Source: Lepidostoma basale
Taxonomy: Eukaryota; Arthropoda; Insecta; Trichoptera; Lepidostomatidae
Assembly: GCA_022606425.2 (NCBI GenBank)
Contig: JAHDVF020001503.1
Coordinates: 248,001-312,000, forward strand
Direction: 5' to 3'
DNA length: 64,000 bases
Part shown: positions 51,801-53,926 of the stretch, one piece after another
Position numbering within the stretch: the first letter of the stretch is position 1
Layout: each line of letters starts with the position of its first letter
Notes under the pieces: generated by a model
What the model saw: only the letters and a program-made list of their open reading frames with translations
Databases searched by the model: none
What the model was told of the DNA's origin: nothing
Made by a program: the position numbers and the translations under genes

Positions 51801-51857
51801 GATCCAAAGCGAGGGGCACAGAGTCGAATCCCATGTAGTCTTCATCGTCATCGATGA
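21772..51857 (-). CDS. IFT88: IFT88 / nompB homologue, intraflagellar transport TPR protein (18 coding exons seen, 5' end missing)
   Basis: IFT88 is a tetratricopeptide subunit of IFT complex B, which carries cargo along ciliary axonemes; in insects this means sensory cilia and sperm. I joined exons 51727-51857, 50270-50454, 48266-48407, 46064-46168, 44378-44601, 41466-41575, 39794-39933, 38535-38674, 36500-36704, 35757-35949, 34581-34728, 32897-33008, 29767-29892, 28529-28637, 27746-27850, 26948-27001, 25796-25857 and 21772-21834. All junction phases agree and 2352 nt give 783 residues plus stop, against roughly 820-830 in vertebrates. Landmarks in family order are an acidic start (DDDEDYMGFD), RPLTAMRAAGY, EEKVKHMETKILALIEESC, KLYRMALDGTP, IMHNIGLLLVRMGKF, GLACEKLGQ, and an acidic C-terminus ending LPLPPE. 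The protein is Ala/Arg-rich and diverged. The initiator exon, expected to end in phase 1 upstream of 51857, was not found. Most introns are packed with repeats. Confidence 0.95.
21932..22129. repeat. Left copy of about 200-bp direct repeat flanking LINE-F
   Basis: actctttcatctatctacag to cattttgaatgtatacaa, repeated at 22559-22760 with a 4-bp indel and few substitutions. Confidence 0.9.
22130..22558 (+). mobile_element. LINE-F (RTE-like) fragment
   Basis: Encodes RIDSKIRIYKTCVRPIMTYA, LLRTSEMKVLRSITGKTLRD, ADIRKTCEIEDIVQWSRSRR, YWRDHVARMDGDRLAYTAAY and PPGRPPKRWRDSWISSSHEI stop, intact over 128 codons but 5'-truncated. AAG-repeat tail. Closely flanked by the 200-bp direct repeats. Confidence 0.88.
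22559..22760. repeat. Right copy of about 200-bp direct repeat flanking LINE-F
   Basis: Same sequence as 21932-22129; continues at 22740 into an element-U end (gaatgtatacaaattcttgt). Confidence 0.9.
22802..23604 (-). mobile_element. LINE-A copy, 256 codons open
   Basis: One of the best preserved: MYEVCMRNDLMMNVNKSKVM through VEFVYLGSMFIRDGRVERDI, SEAWNWQRKDGSRINAVEMK, KGSLRWFGHMERMNEERMVK, EEAREICQERKVWQSILSAY to GETA, no internal stop. 5'-truncated just after the YADD block, so not active alone. Confidence 0.92.
23707..23889 (+). mobile_element. tRNA-derived SINE
   Basis: tRNA-like head with A-box-like tgatctagggg and B box ggttcgagcc (23759-23768), a unique body, and a 12-A tail. A second copy is at 30071-30230 on the opposite strand. 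Confidence 0.75.
24145..24238 (-). mobile_element. LINE-A 3' fragment
   Basis: TTAG tail and last about 70 bp of the coding region, then joined at ttctcgtac to an element-U piece. Confidence 0.8.
24239..24378 (+). mobile_element. Element U right part
   Basis: gtggtatggggaatgttgta, cttaacccaaccaatgacag and cttcgtctctattgagttac. Confidence 0.65.
24515..25107 (+). mobile_element. LINE-C (RTE/BovB-like) C-terminal fragment
   Basis: Encodes SYNKRLVLWNDNVNLKLRQR, SVLLYDCETWTLKVNLMNRL, WIYRRMLRIPWTDRVSNADV, one stop, then RKVSYLGHVPRGEKYHLYRL and DRRLLSWLRNIKEWTGITRV to VIANVGGA stop. The 82-bp array begins right at its 3' end. Confidence 0.87.
25108..25765 (+). repeat. 82-bp satellite array S82
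   Basis: About 8 copies, 79-82 bp, of a unit with gtgtagtggccgctacaac, caatggagagatacgctcca and ccttataacaagcgcctgg. A three-base gag indel makes the 79-bp form. In the last IFT88 intron, about 30 bp from exon 25796-25857. Confidence 0.95.
25796..25857 (-). CDS. IFT88: IFT88 visible exon 17
   Basis: Acceptor gcattttcag, donor CAG/GTGAAT. Encodes GTKASLMSANRGGLQNSASS. Low-complexity tail with no firm residue match; supported by phase continuity and splice signals. The 82-bp satellite begins about 30 bp past the donor. Confidence 0.7.
25920..26260 (+). mobile_element. RTE-like fragment joined to LINE-H 3' end
   Basis: 25940-26045 encodes GRPQLRWRDGGRRHDMDPCC-like residues of an RTE C-terminus. 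From 26060 LINE-H follows: DFKSHLKTHLFKISHKM, the GCGCC-GTGA-TCAC-GGCGC stem-loop and an ATT-rich tail. Confidence 0.75.
26340..26935 (+). repeat. GAA/GAG-rich purine tract
   Basis: Nearly 600 bp of almost pure purines on plus (pyrimidines in the IFT88 transcript), mostly gaagaa and ggagaa blocks with internal repetition. Fills the intron between IFT88 exons 16 and 17 and stops about 13 bp from the donor of exon 16. Confidence 0.95.
26948..27001 (-). CDS. IFT88: IFT88 visible exon 16 (Ser/Gly-rich tail)
   Basis: Acceptor acatttcag, donor G/GTAAGT. Encodes ESPLTIGSGGSSRGSSSP, a Ser/Gly-rich stretch like the GGSRGKREGSASG tail of vertebrate IFT88. The donor is followed within 15 bp by a long GAA/TTC tract. 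Confidence 0.78.
27160..27640 (+). mobile_element. LINE-A fragment, subfamily A4
   Basis: Encodes SEAWNWQKKDESRINAVEMR, RTIYDRISNADIRKECRAEE, KGSLRWFGHMEHMDG then breaks. Its 3' part reads tatgaatgtgaagctagaga, close to the 98-bp satellite unit. Tail is of tttg type (gatggtttgtttgtttg). Confidence 0.85.
27746..27850 (-). CDS. IFT88: IFT88 visible exon 15
   Basis: Acceptor gatcttcgcag, donor G/GTAAGT. Encodes CLQMLVKLSGSTGSRDAERW then SSELQRARRVHQATS, matching CLRFLVRLCTDLGLKDAQEYARKLKR. Marks the end of the TPR superhelix. Confidence 0.93.
28045..28510 (-). mobile_element. LINE-B 3' fragment
   Basis: AAATC-repeat tail at left, 3' UTR, then coding sequence for VPDRYLRQRQHRLFYPPAAR, TNLPLMTPVGRAISLLNA. 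Stops about 20 bp from IFT88 exon 14. Confidence 0.85.
28529..28637 (-). CDS. IFT88: IFT88 visible exon 14 (TPR)
   Basis: Acceptor attgtttccag, donor T/GTAAGT. Encodes VQWSLLEAGCLRTMGKHKEA then IAAYSRLHQRHPDNIE, matching VKWQLMVASCFRRSGNYQKALDTYK--HRKFPENVE. Confidence 0.95.
28680..29590 (+). repeat. 137-bp satellite array S137-1
   Basis: About 6.5 copies with exact 137-bp spacing over most of the array. Unit phrases: cactcttgattctacggagt, ccattgctcttgtgctcctg and ctatcccactgcattcctct. LINE-B sense is plus, so antisense to IFT88. Occupies the intron between exons 14 and 13. Confidence 0.95.
29600..29762 (+). repeat. 16-17 bp tandem repeat (TTGTTGGTCTGGTGTG)
   Basis: About 9 imperfect copies of a tgttgttggtcwggtg unit between S137-1 and the donor of IFT88 exon 13. 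Confidence 0.9.
29767..29892 (-). CDS. IFT88: IFT88 visible exon 13 (TPR)
   Basis: 42 codons, phase 0 at both ends, acceptor cttgatcag, donor CAG/GTCAGT. Encodes VDAIFPGSPEVAGWLGSRAR then APLAMSYFQRAAILCPNQ, matching SYRYFP-NIEVIEWLGAYYID...AIQYFERA-LIQPTQ. A short TTG-rich tandem repeat and a 137-bp satellite occupy the intron after it. Confidence 0.94.
30071..30230 (-). mobile_element. tRNA-derived SINE, second copy
   Basis: Minus-strand match to the 23.7-kb SINE: B box ggcttgaacccaag on plus (complement), tgagcagaaaatagctcgtt body, T-run at the 3' side. Confidence 0.75.
30240..30740 (-). mobile_element. RTE-like LINE fragment (family M)
   Basis: Encodes GKIYKTAIRPALLYGSEVWP, HEQKLHTTEMRMLRWSRSHI and a damaged end with GRPRP-like remnants; AAG-rich tail on the left. 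Confidence 0.75.
30765..32405 (+). mobile_element. LINE-D copy, split by LINE-A
   Basis: 30765-31134 encodes MKTKVMGTERLEINLDGNKI and YTHLGHNI in broken frames, then LPVGAYGLETVT. 32016-32400 resumes with KQSSEKLRVTQRAMERSMLG and DIIHRVATLKWQWAGHVAR, GRPQLQSKDDL-like and AQDRVTWKQMEEALSRS remnants. AAG tail. Confidence 0.85.
31135..32015 (+). mobile_element. LINE-A inserted in LINE-D, 11-bp target duplication
   Basis: 881 bp with YADD (SCLLYADDAVLLADNEHELQ) through RSLRRVCGYSVYDRVSNENI and EEAREICQER stop, TTAG tail. aactgtaacat flanks both sides (31124-31134, 32016-32026). A 10-codon deletion removes the TRDGR part. Confidence 0.93.
32408..32822 (-). mobile_element. LINE-A fragment interrupted by transposase remnant
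   Basis: 32408-32625 is the minus-strand 3' part with TTAG tail. 32765-32822 carries a KSKV/MMN/MYEVCMR block. A mariner-type fragment sits between. Confidence 0.75.
32626..32763 (+). pseudogene. Mariner-type transposase remnant
   Basis: Reads FQ-NGTTSRTSITSLPRVDFQ then, after a frameshift, KWPPSSPDLIPTDFFLWAYL, the third catalytic Asp block of mariner-like DDE transposases. Only about 45 codons remain. Confidence 0.7.
32897..33008 (-). CDS. IFT88: IFT88 visible exon 12 (TPR)
   Basis: Acceptor cttgtttcaag, donor GAT/GTGAGT. Encodes YHQVLADFPHDTGVLSEMAK then VYEETGDLTMAQHCYLD, matching LMQVV-VIPTDPQVLSKLGELYDREGDKSQAFQYYYE. Ends in phase 0. Confidence 0.95.
33060..33400 (+). mobile_element. 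Non-LTR retroelement 3' fragment, unclassified
   Basis: Ends GRPMSSSG-like residues and gttaaagaagaagaag, an RTE-type end with AAG tail. Contains an inverted pair tcaatccttcgcttaaggattga near 33092-33116. Confidence 0.5.
33447..33700 (+). mobile_element. LINE-B internal fragment
   Basis: Encodes MLERVQKKFLRALYMREYGV, YPTAFLLGMLGYNSLELRRE and EQIGLFSPDNYLRQRRHQ, then joins LINE-A A4 at about 33700. Confidence 0.85.
33700..33830 (+). mobile_element. LINE-A A4 3' end
   Basis: cgtgtatgactcgttgtatg through ggcggtccattctctctgcc to ggcgtaatggtttgttgttg. Very close to the 98-bp satellite unit sequence. Confidence 0.8.
33845..34045 (+). repeat. Two diverged copies of a 60-bp segment, about 130 bp apart
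   Basis: gtgcgcctgttaatgg ... ttagcaattttgcctatatg and atgcgcctggtgatgt ... ttagcaatgttgcctatatg. Otherwise nothing seen between 33830 and 34330. Confidence 0.6.
34330..34575 (+). mobile_element. RTE-like LINE-F relative, fragment
   Basis: Encodes RPIVGRTLRDRIPNQKVHRS, KIDDIVRWSRQIRRFWRDRM, ERMDPERISKIVVHDR, and ends with AAG-rich sequence, next to the donor of IFT88 exon 11. Confidence 0.7.
34581..34728 (-). CDS. IFT88: IFT88 visible exon 11 (GLACEKLGQ TPR)
   Basis: Acceptor tgccttaatag, donor TG/GTAATA. Encodes GLACEKLGQIPQASSSYARA and ends QQQDADGAIHW, aligning with IGLTYEKLNRLDEALDCF ... PSQAIEW. The final Trp codon is split across the intron. Confidence 0.94.
34850..35030 (-). mobile_element. 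LINE-A A4 3' end
   Basis: caacaaaccatcacgccgtt through ctctatcctgacacacctct; C-terminal coding part on minus. Confidence 0.75.
35120..35305 (+). mobile_element. LINE-A A4 fragment
   Basis: Covers the HVRSRRNRRACMTRCMNVEE and REVCQDRVVWRSILSAYPC region in plus orientation, then joins LINE-K. Confidence 0.78.
35306..35690 (+). mobile_element. LINE-K 3' fragment inserted in LINE-A end
   Basis: Encodes KPIREKVSRSKWQWIGHNLR, CIAQGALDWSPMG and DEVKAAGLTWDDVRHQACDR to CTTEV stop, with an AAG tail. The sequence after it (cccctgcggggaaacggcgtgatggtttg) completes the LINE-A A4 end begun at 35305. Confidence 0.8.
35757..35949 (-). CDS. IFT88: IFT88 visible exon 10 (TPR)
   Basis: Acceptor actcgttccag, donor CTAG/GTACAA. 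Encodes DGDIPTATQLSEEACAGRGG then SAALVARALCEAADPGGARW and RTLLARAAETEPTQRDPHYY. It matches GKDFAQASSYAD---N...PAALTNKGN..A-GDYEKA. A run of seven G keeps the frame open; one base fewer would break it. Confidence 0.92.
35970..36455. mobile_element. Head-to-head LINE-A pair
   Basis: 35970-36174 is minus LINE-A with its TTAG tail on the left. 36175-36455 is plus LINE-A with its tail on the right. The 5' truncation points meet at tcctcgg/aatgaagaaag with no spacer. The arms could form a foldback of about 200 bp. Confidence 0.88.
36500..36704 (-). CDS. IFT88: IFT88 visible exon 9 (LEWCAEALRSS)
   Basis: Acceptor attggttttaag, donor CTA/GTAAGT. Encodes LEWCAEALRSSGRVGLAAAL, an Ala/Arg-rich region, then AAARCNLAFLALL. 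It matches YDWCVEVVKASQYVELANDLE ... KSAAATNLSALY of IFT88, one of the firmest anchors in the gene. Confidence 0.93.
36750..37353 (+). mobile_element. 604-bp poly(A)-tailed retroposon with 15-bp target duplication
   Basis: aaacctatatagatg occurs exactly at 36735-36749 and 37354-37368. The insert ends cctttaaaaaaaaa and contains attcaataaag internally. No protein recognised; likely a 5'-truncated LINE 3' UTR or a chimeric retroposon. Confidence 0.8.
37369..37790 (+). mobile_element. LINE-I fragment
   Basis: Encodes KRLEAFEMWTYRRIAHVSWR, DHITNEEVLCRVEDSSHMVN, ERRARWIGHVLRHECFLHDV, then a frameshift and a KRVAEDRAEWKKRCVALLQT-like end with stop and AAG tail. Confidence 0.8.
37794..37970 (+). 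mobile_element. tRNA-derived SINE, second family
   Basis: tggccgagtggtaagtgctt A-box region and ggtttcgattcc B-box region, with tRNA-like spacing and a 3' body. One extra T in the B box suggests decay. Not a functional tRNA gene: no acceptor stem. Confidence 0.65.
37985..38480 (+). mobile_element. LINE-A fragment with internal 50-bp duplication
   Basis: From KKDES through CGYSVYDRV, repeated once (38043-38065, 38085-38108), to MNAEEAN stop and TTAG tail, ending about 50 bp from IFT88 exon 8. Confidence 0.85.
38535..38674 (-). CDS. IFT88: IFT88 visible exon 8 (diverged linker)
   Basis: Acceptor ggacgtatag (weak pyrimidine tract), donor GG/GTAAGT. Encodes SEDASGAVFLDVLRADSLSA then RARCVLRAARALSLHDPNG. 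The pattern L--D-L--W---R--H---CVL-AA-ALS aligns with the AIKNDHLRQMERERK...IMTSAKLI region. Identity is low, but phase and position fit. Confidence 0.8.
38725..39712 (-). repeat. 137-bp satellite array S137-2
   Basis: About 7 copies at exact 137-bp spacing, LINE-B sense on minus, opposite to S137-1. Two alternating unit variants are visible (cgaaagcaatgcagcggg and cgagaggaatgcagtggg), suggesting a higher-order 274-bp repeat at 38740-39270. Fills the intron between IFT88 exons 8 and 7. Confidence 0.95.
39794..39933 (-). CDS. IFT88: IFT88 visible exon 7, ends at a GC donor
   Basis: Acceptor tttattacag. Encodes LHLVLCEVSLGDLNGARAAF then QSLLHVDLDQDLDLEEDLQE, matching FNL--CYFAIGDREKMK-AFQ-L--VPL. 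No GT fits the end of the homology. A GAG/GCAAGA GC donor ends the exon in phase 0, which is exactly what the next exon needs. Confidence 0.85.
40012..40772 (+). mobile_element. LINE-B copy with C-terminal domain and 3' tail
   Basis: Encodes CAHIERICEIALRMLGFIIR-like residues, LVRSRLESGSVIWSPHEARY, MLERVQKKFLRYLYMREYGS, FLLGMLRTNSLQLRRDGHLI, VPDRFLRQRQHRLFYLSAAR, TNLPLVTPVGRAISLLKRSL, then the 3' UTR and gatttgattt tail. Best copy for comparing with S137. Confidence 0.9.
40773..40885 (-). mobile_element. RTE-like fragment (LINE-F relative)
   Basis: Minus strand encodes IETRADTTRTKAKVRVAEMR then MLRMIAGKTLRD-like residues. Confidence 0.6.
40886..41345 (-). mobile_element. LINE-I fragment
   Basis: Encodes WSYRRLLGISWRDHITNEEV, ERRARWIGHVIRQEGPLHAI, and a KNRRN-type end. 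A 25-bp deletion removes part of the GRPRREYLED segment. Confidence 0.82.
41466..41575 (-). CDS. IFT88: IFT88 visible exon 6 (IMHNIG TPR)
   Basis: Acceptor gttggttgcag, donor G/GTGAGA. Encodes LKIMHNIGLLLVRMGKFRDA then VTNFQHMMHEGPDFTTG, the counterpart of the IMQNIGV-FV--GQYSDAI--FEHIM segment. The first base completes the Lys codon split from the preceding exon and the last base starts a Gly codon. Confidence 0.95.
41655..42312 (-). mobile_element. LINE-A A4 fragment
   Basis: Encodes LSSMFTADGRTDSDVERKVG, SEAWNWQKKDESRINAVEMR, SNADIRKECRAEEGIMKGLL and KVYVNDVNGVRSRGRSRKTW; 3' end with caacaacttcacgccgtttc. Confidence 0.85.
42425..43255 (-). mobile_element. Element U split by LINE-A
   Basis: 42425-42480 and 43102-43255 together give the element-U left part (gaatgtttacaaattcttgt, ctggattttaccca, gtatctcaatag), interrupted by a LINE-A insertion with a 15-bp duplication. 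Confidence 0.7.
42481..43101 (-). mobile_element. LINE-A inserted in element U, 15-bp target duplication
   Basis: 621 bp, open from ERDIERRVGAGNRVNGALKV to MNVEEAN stop, TTAG tail on the left. actggattttaccca lies at 42466-42480 and 43102-43116. Confidence 0.93.
43256..43505. repeat. Unclassified repeat, shared with 59521-59640
   Basis: gcaagagtgagatgcgaata and the gtacccgataaattctgatt/attttttaa end recur at 59521-59640. GC-rich centre, AT-rich ends. No coding signal. Confidence 0.5.
43510..44222. mobile_element. Head-to-head LINE-A pair
   Basis: 43510-43690 minus with tail at left; 43722-44222 plus (subfamily A2: SVNDRVTNASIRSECGANES, KVYVNGVNGARNRGRP) with tail at right. About 30 bp of AT-rich, partly palindromic spacer between. 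Confidence 0.85.
44228..44320 (+). mobile_element. LINE-B 3' terminus
   Basis: acctgtactcaatagatacc, tgtttgtaatgtcttttgag and gatttgatttgattt tail. 5'-truncated to under 100 bp. Confidence 0.8.
44378..44601 (-). CDS. IFT88: IFT88 visible exon 5 (first TPR block)
   Basis: Acceptor ttccctag, donor AA/GTGAGC. Encodes VTFNLSCAYMRAGLPGEALS, an Ala/Pro-rich stretch, then AHLALGEHRRALKLYRMALD. LYRMALD and FNL-CAY mark the IFT88 TPR block. About 70 percent GC, while flanking introns are AT-rich. Confidence 0.93.
44635..45013 (+). mobile_element. RTE-like C-terminus plus LINE-D fragment
   Basis: 44642-44780 encodes GVRPLGRPRQRLMDNVLADR; 44840-45010 is LINE-D (GLSWAAFGK-like, KRKVNETCPLPVNTYGLETV). 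Confidence 0.65.
45014..45975 (-). mobile_element. LINE-A minus copy, host of a LINE-A insertion
   Basis: 45014-45076 and 45779-45975 are contiguous in LINE-A (FGHMERM... joined to NKIMK...SEAWNWQKK). tttcattattt is duplicated at 45066-45076 and 45779-45789 around the insertion. Confidence 0.88.
45077..45778 (+). mobile_element. LINE-A inserted into LINE-A, 11-bp target duplication
   Basis: 702 bp. Starts at TVCNISV, encodes VEFVYLGSMFTVERDIERRV, one stop after EMRSLR, then CGYSVYDRVSNENIRSECGA to MNVEEAN; TTAG tail. Shares the missing TRDGR segment with the copies at 14.7, 31.1 and 48.4 kb. Confidence 0.93.
46064..46168 (-). CDS. IFT88: IFT88 visible exon 4
   Basis: 35 codons, phase 0 at both ends, acceptor ttattttccag, donor ACG/GTAATA. 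Encodes SLTKAQEANALERQLQRLHA then SINMDLSFT, matching the ALEKAKEAGRKER...NLDLTYSV block of IFT88. It lies just upstream, in the gene's sense, of a LINE-A fragment. Confidence 0.9.
46429..47149 (-). mobile_element. LINE-A (A2) inserted in the solo LTR, 14-bp target duplication
   Basis: 721 bp with TTAG tail at left; tcagcatatttcat at 46415-46428 and 47150-47163. Encodes TVCNISVNGENLEQVDEFVY, GSEACNWQKKDESRINAVEM, a frameshift, then CKSVYDRVTNASIRSECGAN to SILSAYPSGETA. Confidence 0.93.
47296..47303 (+). promoter_or_regulatory. TATA box of the solo LTR
   Basis: TATAAAAG about 280 bp before the LTR poly(A) signal. Confidence 0.6.
47578..47583 (+). terminator. Poly(A) signal of the solo LTR
   Basis: AATAAA in gcaataaacgctg, 45 bp before the LTR end. 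Confidence 0.6.
48023..48230 (-). mobile_element. LINE-I upstream coding part, degraded
   Basis: Minus strand encodes KLLTVGLTQHQMRVVMSGIP and ITWDGRSKSEVDSRIHQARL-like residues typical of the RTE segment before the CETW motif. Confidence 0.6.
48266..48407 (-). CDS. IFT88: IFT88 visible exon 3 (EEKVKHMETK coiled segment)
   Basis: Acceptor ttttttctag, donor AAG/GTAAGG. Encodes VEEKVKHMETKILALIEESC, a clear match to the EEK-IK-LE-KV--LIEESC segment that precedes the first TPRs, then QEAEGLLGLQPAKNEAVYDP. Ends in phase 0. Confidence 0.92.
48443..49255 (+). mobile_element. LINE-A fragment with YADD
   Basis: Encodes MSGVSVSCLLYADDAVLLAD, MYEVCMRNDLMMNVNKSK, a 90-bp deletion, then YLGSMFTVERDIERRVGAGN, SEAWNWQKKDESRINAVEMR and a degraded 3' part with TTAG end. 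Confidence 0.88.
49265..49368 (-). mobile_element. LINE-A A3 fragment
   Basis: gatgcaatcatctgccttac, gtattctatcatccttactc and cttccatacataagggtt match the A3 DDCIMDK and SEAW segments with deletions between. Confidence 0.55.
49370..50145 (-). mobile_element. LINE-B copy, 176 codons open
   Basis: Encodes SRLTFNIHIERICGVARKML, FILRTGRVFKNPYVLRILYN, LVRSRLECGSVIWSPHEARY, MLERVQKRFLRYLYMREFGS, FLLGMLGTNSLQIRRDGCTL and VPDGYLRQRQHRLFYLPACR; 3' UTR and tail at left. Confidence 0.9.
50146..50235 (-). mobile_element. LINE-A A3 internal fragment
   Basis: ccatcttt and gatgac/attttgttcccagcacc match the minus-strand A3 segment encoding GAGNKINGALKVI. Confidence 0.6.
50270..50454 (-). CDS. IFT88: IFT88 visible exon 2 (basic Gly/Arg-rich linker)
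   Basis: Acceptor tattatttag, donor AC/GTGAGT. Encodes a Gly-Arg-Thr-rich linker including ARPLTAMRAAGYSGAA, the counterpart of the RPMTAVRAAG segment of IFT88. Very GC-rich compared with the satellite-filled intron before it. Starts in phase 0 and leaves two bases. Confidence 0.92.
50487..51700 (+). repeat. 98-bp satellite array S98-5 inside IFT88
   Basis: About 12 copies, LINE-A sense on plus (antisense to IFT88), filling the 1272-bp intron between visible exons 1 and 2 to within about 30 bp of each splice site. Copies such as 50586-50676 encode KAREVYQDGRVWRSIFSAYC. Confidence 0.95.
51727..51857 (-). CDS. IFT88: IFT88 visible exon 1 (acidic N-terminus)
   Basis: Acceptor reads ttccag, donor TAT/GTAAG. 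The first two bases finish a codon from an unseen upstream exon. It then encodes IDDDEDYMGFDSVP followed by FHQDLGFQEALQTTPIG, which parallels the acidic start and the FQQAVRTS-type segment of vertebrate IFT88. It ends in phase 0. Confidence 0.85.
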
Positions 51858-51899
51858 CTGGAATCAGTTAATAACACAGAATAATGTTAAATATGCTGT

Positions 51900-52045
51900 T
51901 TAGAAGCATTCCAGATGGATATGTGTAGCAATGGTAATACTCTTGACAGAGACAGTCAGCAATTAGTTTCTGAAGAGAAGAGCAAAGCTAGAAGGGCAAG
52001 AATACTGATAGATGCTGCTGATACTACAAGTGGAGCCTTTTTTTA
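51900..52045 (+). other. Unclassified open segment
   Basis: Encodes MDMCSNGNTLDRDSQQLVSE then KSKARRARILIDAADTTSGA; not recognised, short, ends at a LINE-B tail. Confidence 0.25.
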
Positions 52046-52975
52046 CAAATCAAATCAGTTTATTAACTCAAAAGACATTATTTTAACGTTTCTATTGAGT
52101 ACAGGTCAAATATTATATATTATACAATAACCTATCCAAAAAAGCTATAATGGCAGTGCACAATGGTGGTCTTGCACCGACCCTTATGTATGGAAGCAAA
52201 GAATGGATCTGGCAAAAGAAGGACGAAAGTAGAATAAATGCATTAGAAATGAGATGTCTTTGACGAATGTGTGGATGCTCTGTGTATGATAGAGTGTCGA
52301 ATGAAAATATAAGAAGTGAATGCGGTGCGAATGATGATGTTATAGGATAATGGTAAAAAAAGTATATGTTAACGATGTAAATGGAACTAGAAATAGAGTC
52401 GGAAGACCGAGGAAAACGTGGCACGATCAAATAAATCAAATATTGAATGTCGGCTACGTGAGGAGTCAGAGAAATCGACGCGCGTGCATGACATGATGTA
52501 TGAATGTTGAGGAAATGAGAGAAATATGTCAGGAAATAAAATTGTGGCAGTTCATTCTTTCTGCCTACCGCTTCGGGAAGACAGCGTGATGGTTAGTTAG
52601 GAACGCAGTAGAGATGGTTCAACATTAGGAAGACAAGATATTCTCTAATGTTTAAAGTGTTTGTCTTATAAACATAATTTCACTAATATGAAAGACTTCG
52701 ATCTCCGAGGAGACCGTGTTCAGACACCGGTGGGAAGAGCAATTAGTCTCCGCGGAGATGGATGTATTTCATATAAGTGGAAGTACGTTCAGAAGTCAAT
52801 TACTTTCGACTTTAAACAGTATCTTGTCTTCCTGCAGTGGAACCATCTCTAATGCGTTCCTGGTATGTTGTATGTATATAATATTTGACCTGTACTCAAT
52901 AGATGCCTTAAACATTTATGTCGTTTGTAATATTTGTTGAGTTCATAAACTGATTTGATTTAATTTTGATTTGAT
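52046..52975. mobile_element. Head-to-head LINE-B pair, split by LINE-A
   Basis: 52046-52125 and 52599-52727 are minus LINE-B with the tail at left. 52728-52975 is plus LINE-B with the tail at right. The 5' ends meet at gaccgtgttcag/acaccggtggg. LINE-A (52126-52598) is inserted in the minus half. Confidence 0.8.
52126..52598 (+). mobile_element. LINE-A fragment
   Basis: From NLSKKAIMAVHNGGLAPTLM-like to the C-terminus, missing the SLRWFGHM segment; ends gatggttagttagg. Confidence 0.85.
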
Positions 52976-53190
52976 TATCTCTGCAGATTCCAAATTAAAA
53001 GCGGAAATGCTTGCCAACGTGACAATGCAACCAAACAAACTATCAAGCACGTTCTTCTGCTCTGCCCGATGTTCGTCAGCAATAGATGGAAGCTGGAGAA
53101 AGAGACCCAGAAGATGGCGGTCCCCCTCGACGACTTTCCGGCTATCCTCAAGAACCTTGCGACTGACATTCCAGGAGAAGGCTACCAGCA
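52976..53190 (+). mobile_element. Non-LTR C-terminal fragment (Jockey/R1-like)
   Basis: Encodes QTIKHVLLLCPMFVSNRWKL then EKETQKMAVPLDDFPAILKN, a C-terminal HxLxxCP-type motif of Jockey/R1-group elements. Confidence 0.55.
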
Positions 53191-53670
53191 TTGTCAATAA
53201 ATTAAGGACATTAAACATAACACACCACTTCAAGGAGCTTCACTGGCTGAAATACCCAGAAAGTCTATAAGGCGTGGCATGGAATGGCACCAGCTTATAT
53301 ATCTGAACTCCGCATCAACGAGAACCTGAATGCCAGACCGTCTACATTGCAATCAGCTAAGTCCTCTGCGATCGGTAGATTGACTGTGCCAAAATGCTAC
53401 CCTCGCACAAACTTTGGCGACCAGTAGCTGACCCTTCAGCCTGGAACAATCTTCCAGCAGACCTCAAGTGCATTGAGAATCAGTCAGAGTTTAGATCGGG
53501 ACTCAAAACGCACCTTTTCAAATTATCCTTTCTTGATAATAAAGGTTGATGGGCTGCGTCAGGTGCAGCCCTCATACTAAATATGTTCATTTTTTAACTG
53601 GTTCATAAAACAGAGCATCTTCTACAGCACCCTTGAGATGAGTAATTCATAAAAATGGCGCTCTATACCA
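53190..53670 (+). mobile_element. LINE-H (L2/CR1-like) fragment
   Basis: Encodes ITHHFKELHWLKYPE, then in broken frames TNFGDQ-LTLQPGTIFQQTS-like residues and FRSGLKTHLFKL. 3' stem-loop GCACC-GATGA-TTCAT-GGCGC retained. Confidence 0.8.
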
Positions 53671-53674
53671 ATGT

Positions 53675-53926
53675 GTTCAAACCATCTTAATGATCCTTTC
53701 ATTATTTGTTCAAAACACCATCATTCGCACCGCATTCACTTCTTATATTTTCATTCGACACTCTATCATACACAGAGTATCCACACATTCGTCTAAGGGA
53801 TCTCATCTCTACTGCATTTATTCTACTTTCATCCTTCTTTTGCCAGTTCCATGCTTCGCTTCCATACATAAGGGTCGGTACAAGAAAACGATTTTACACT
53901 GCTATTTAAACTTTTTTGGATAGGCT
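53675..53926 (-). mobile_element. LINE-A internal fragment, minus
   Basis: caaaccatcttaatgatcct to ggataggctt; covers KGSLRWF back to LSKKA. No tail. Confidence 0.85.
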
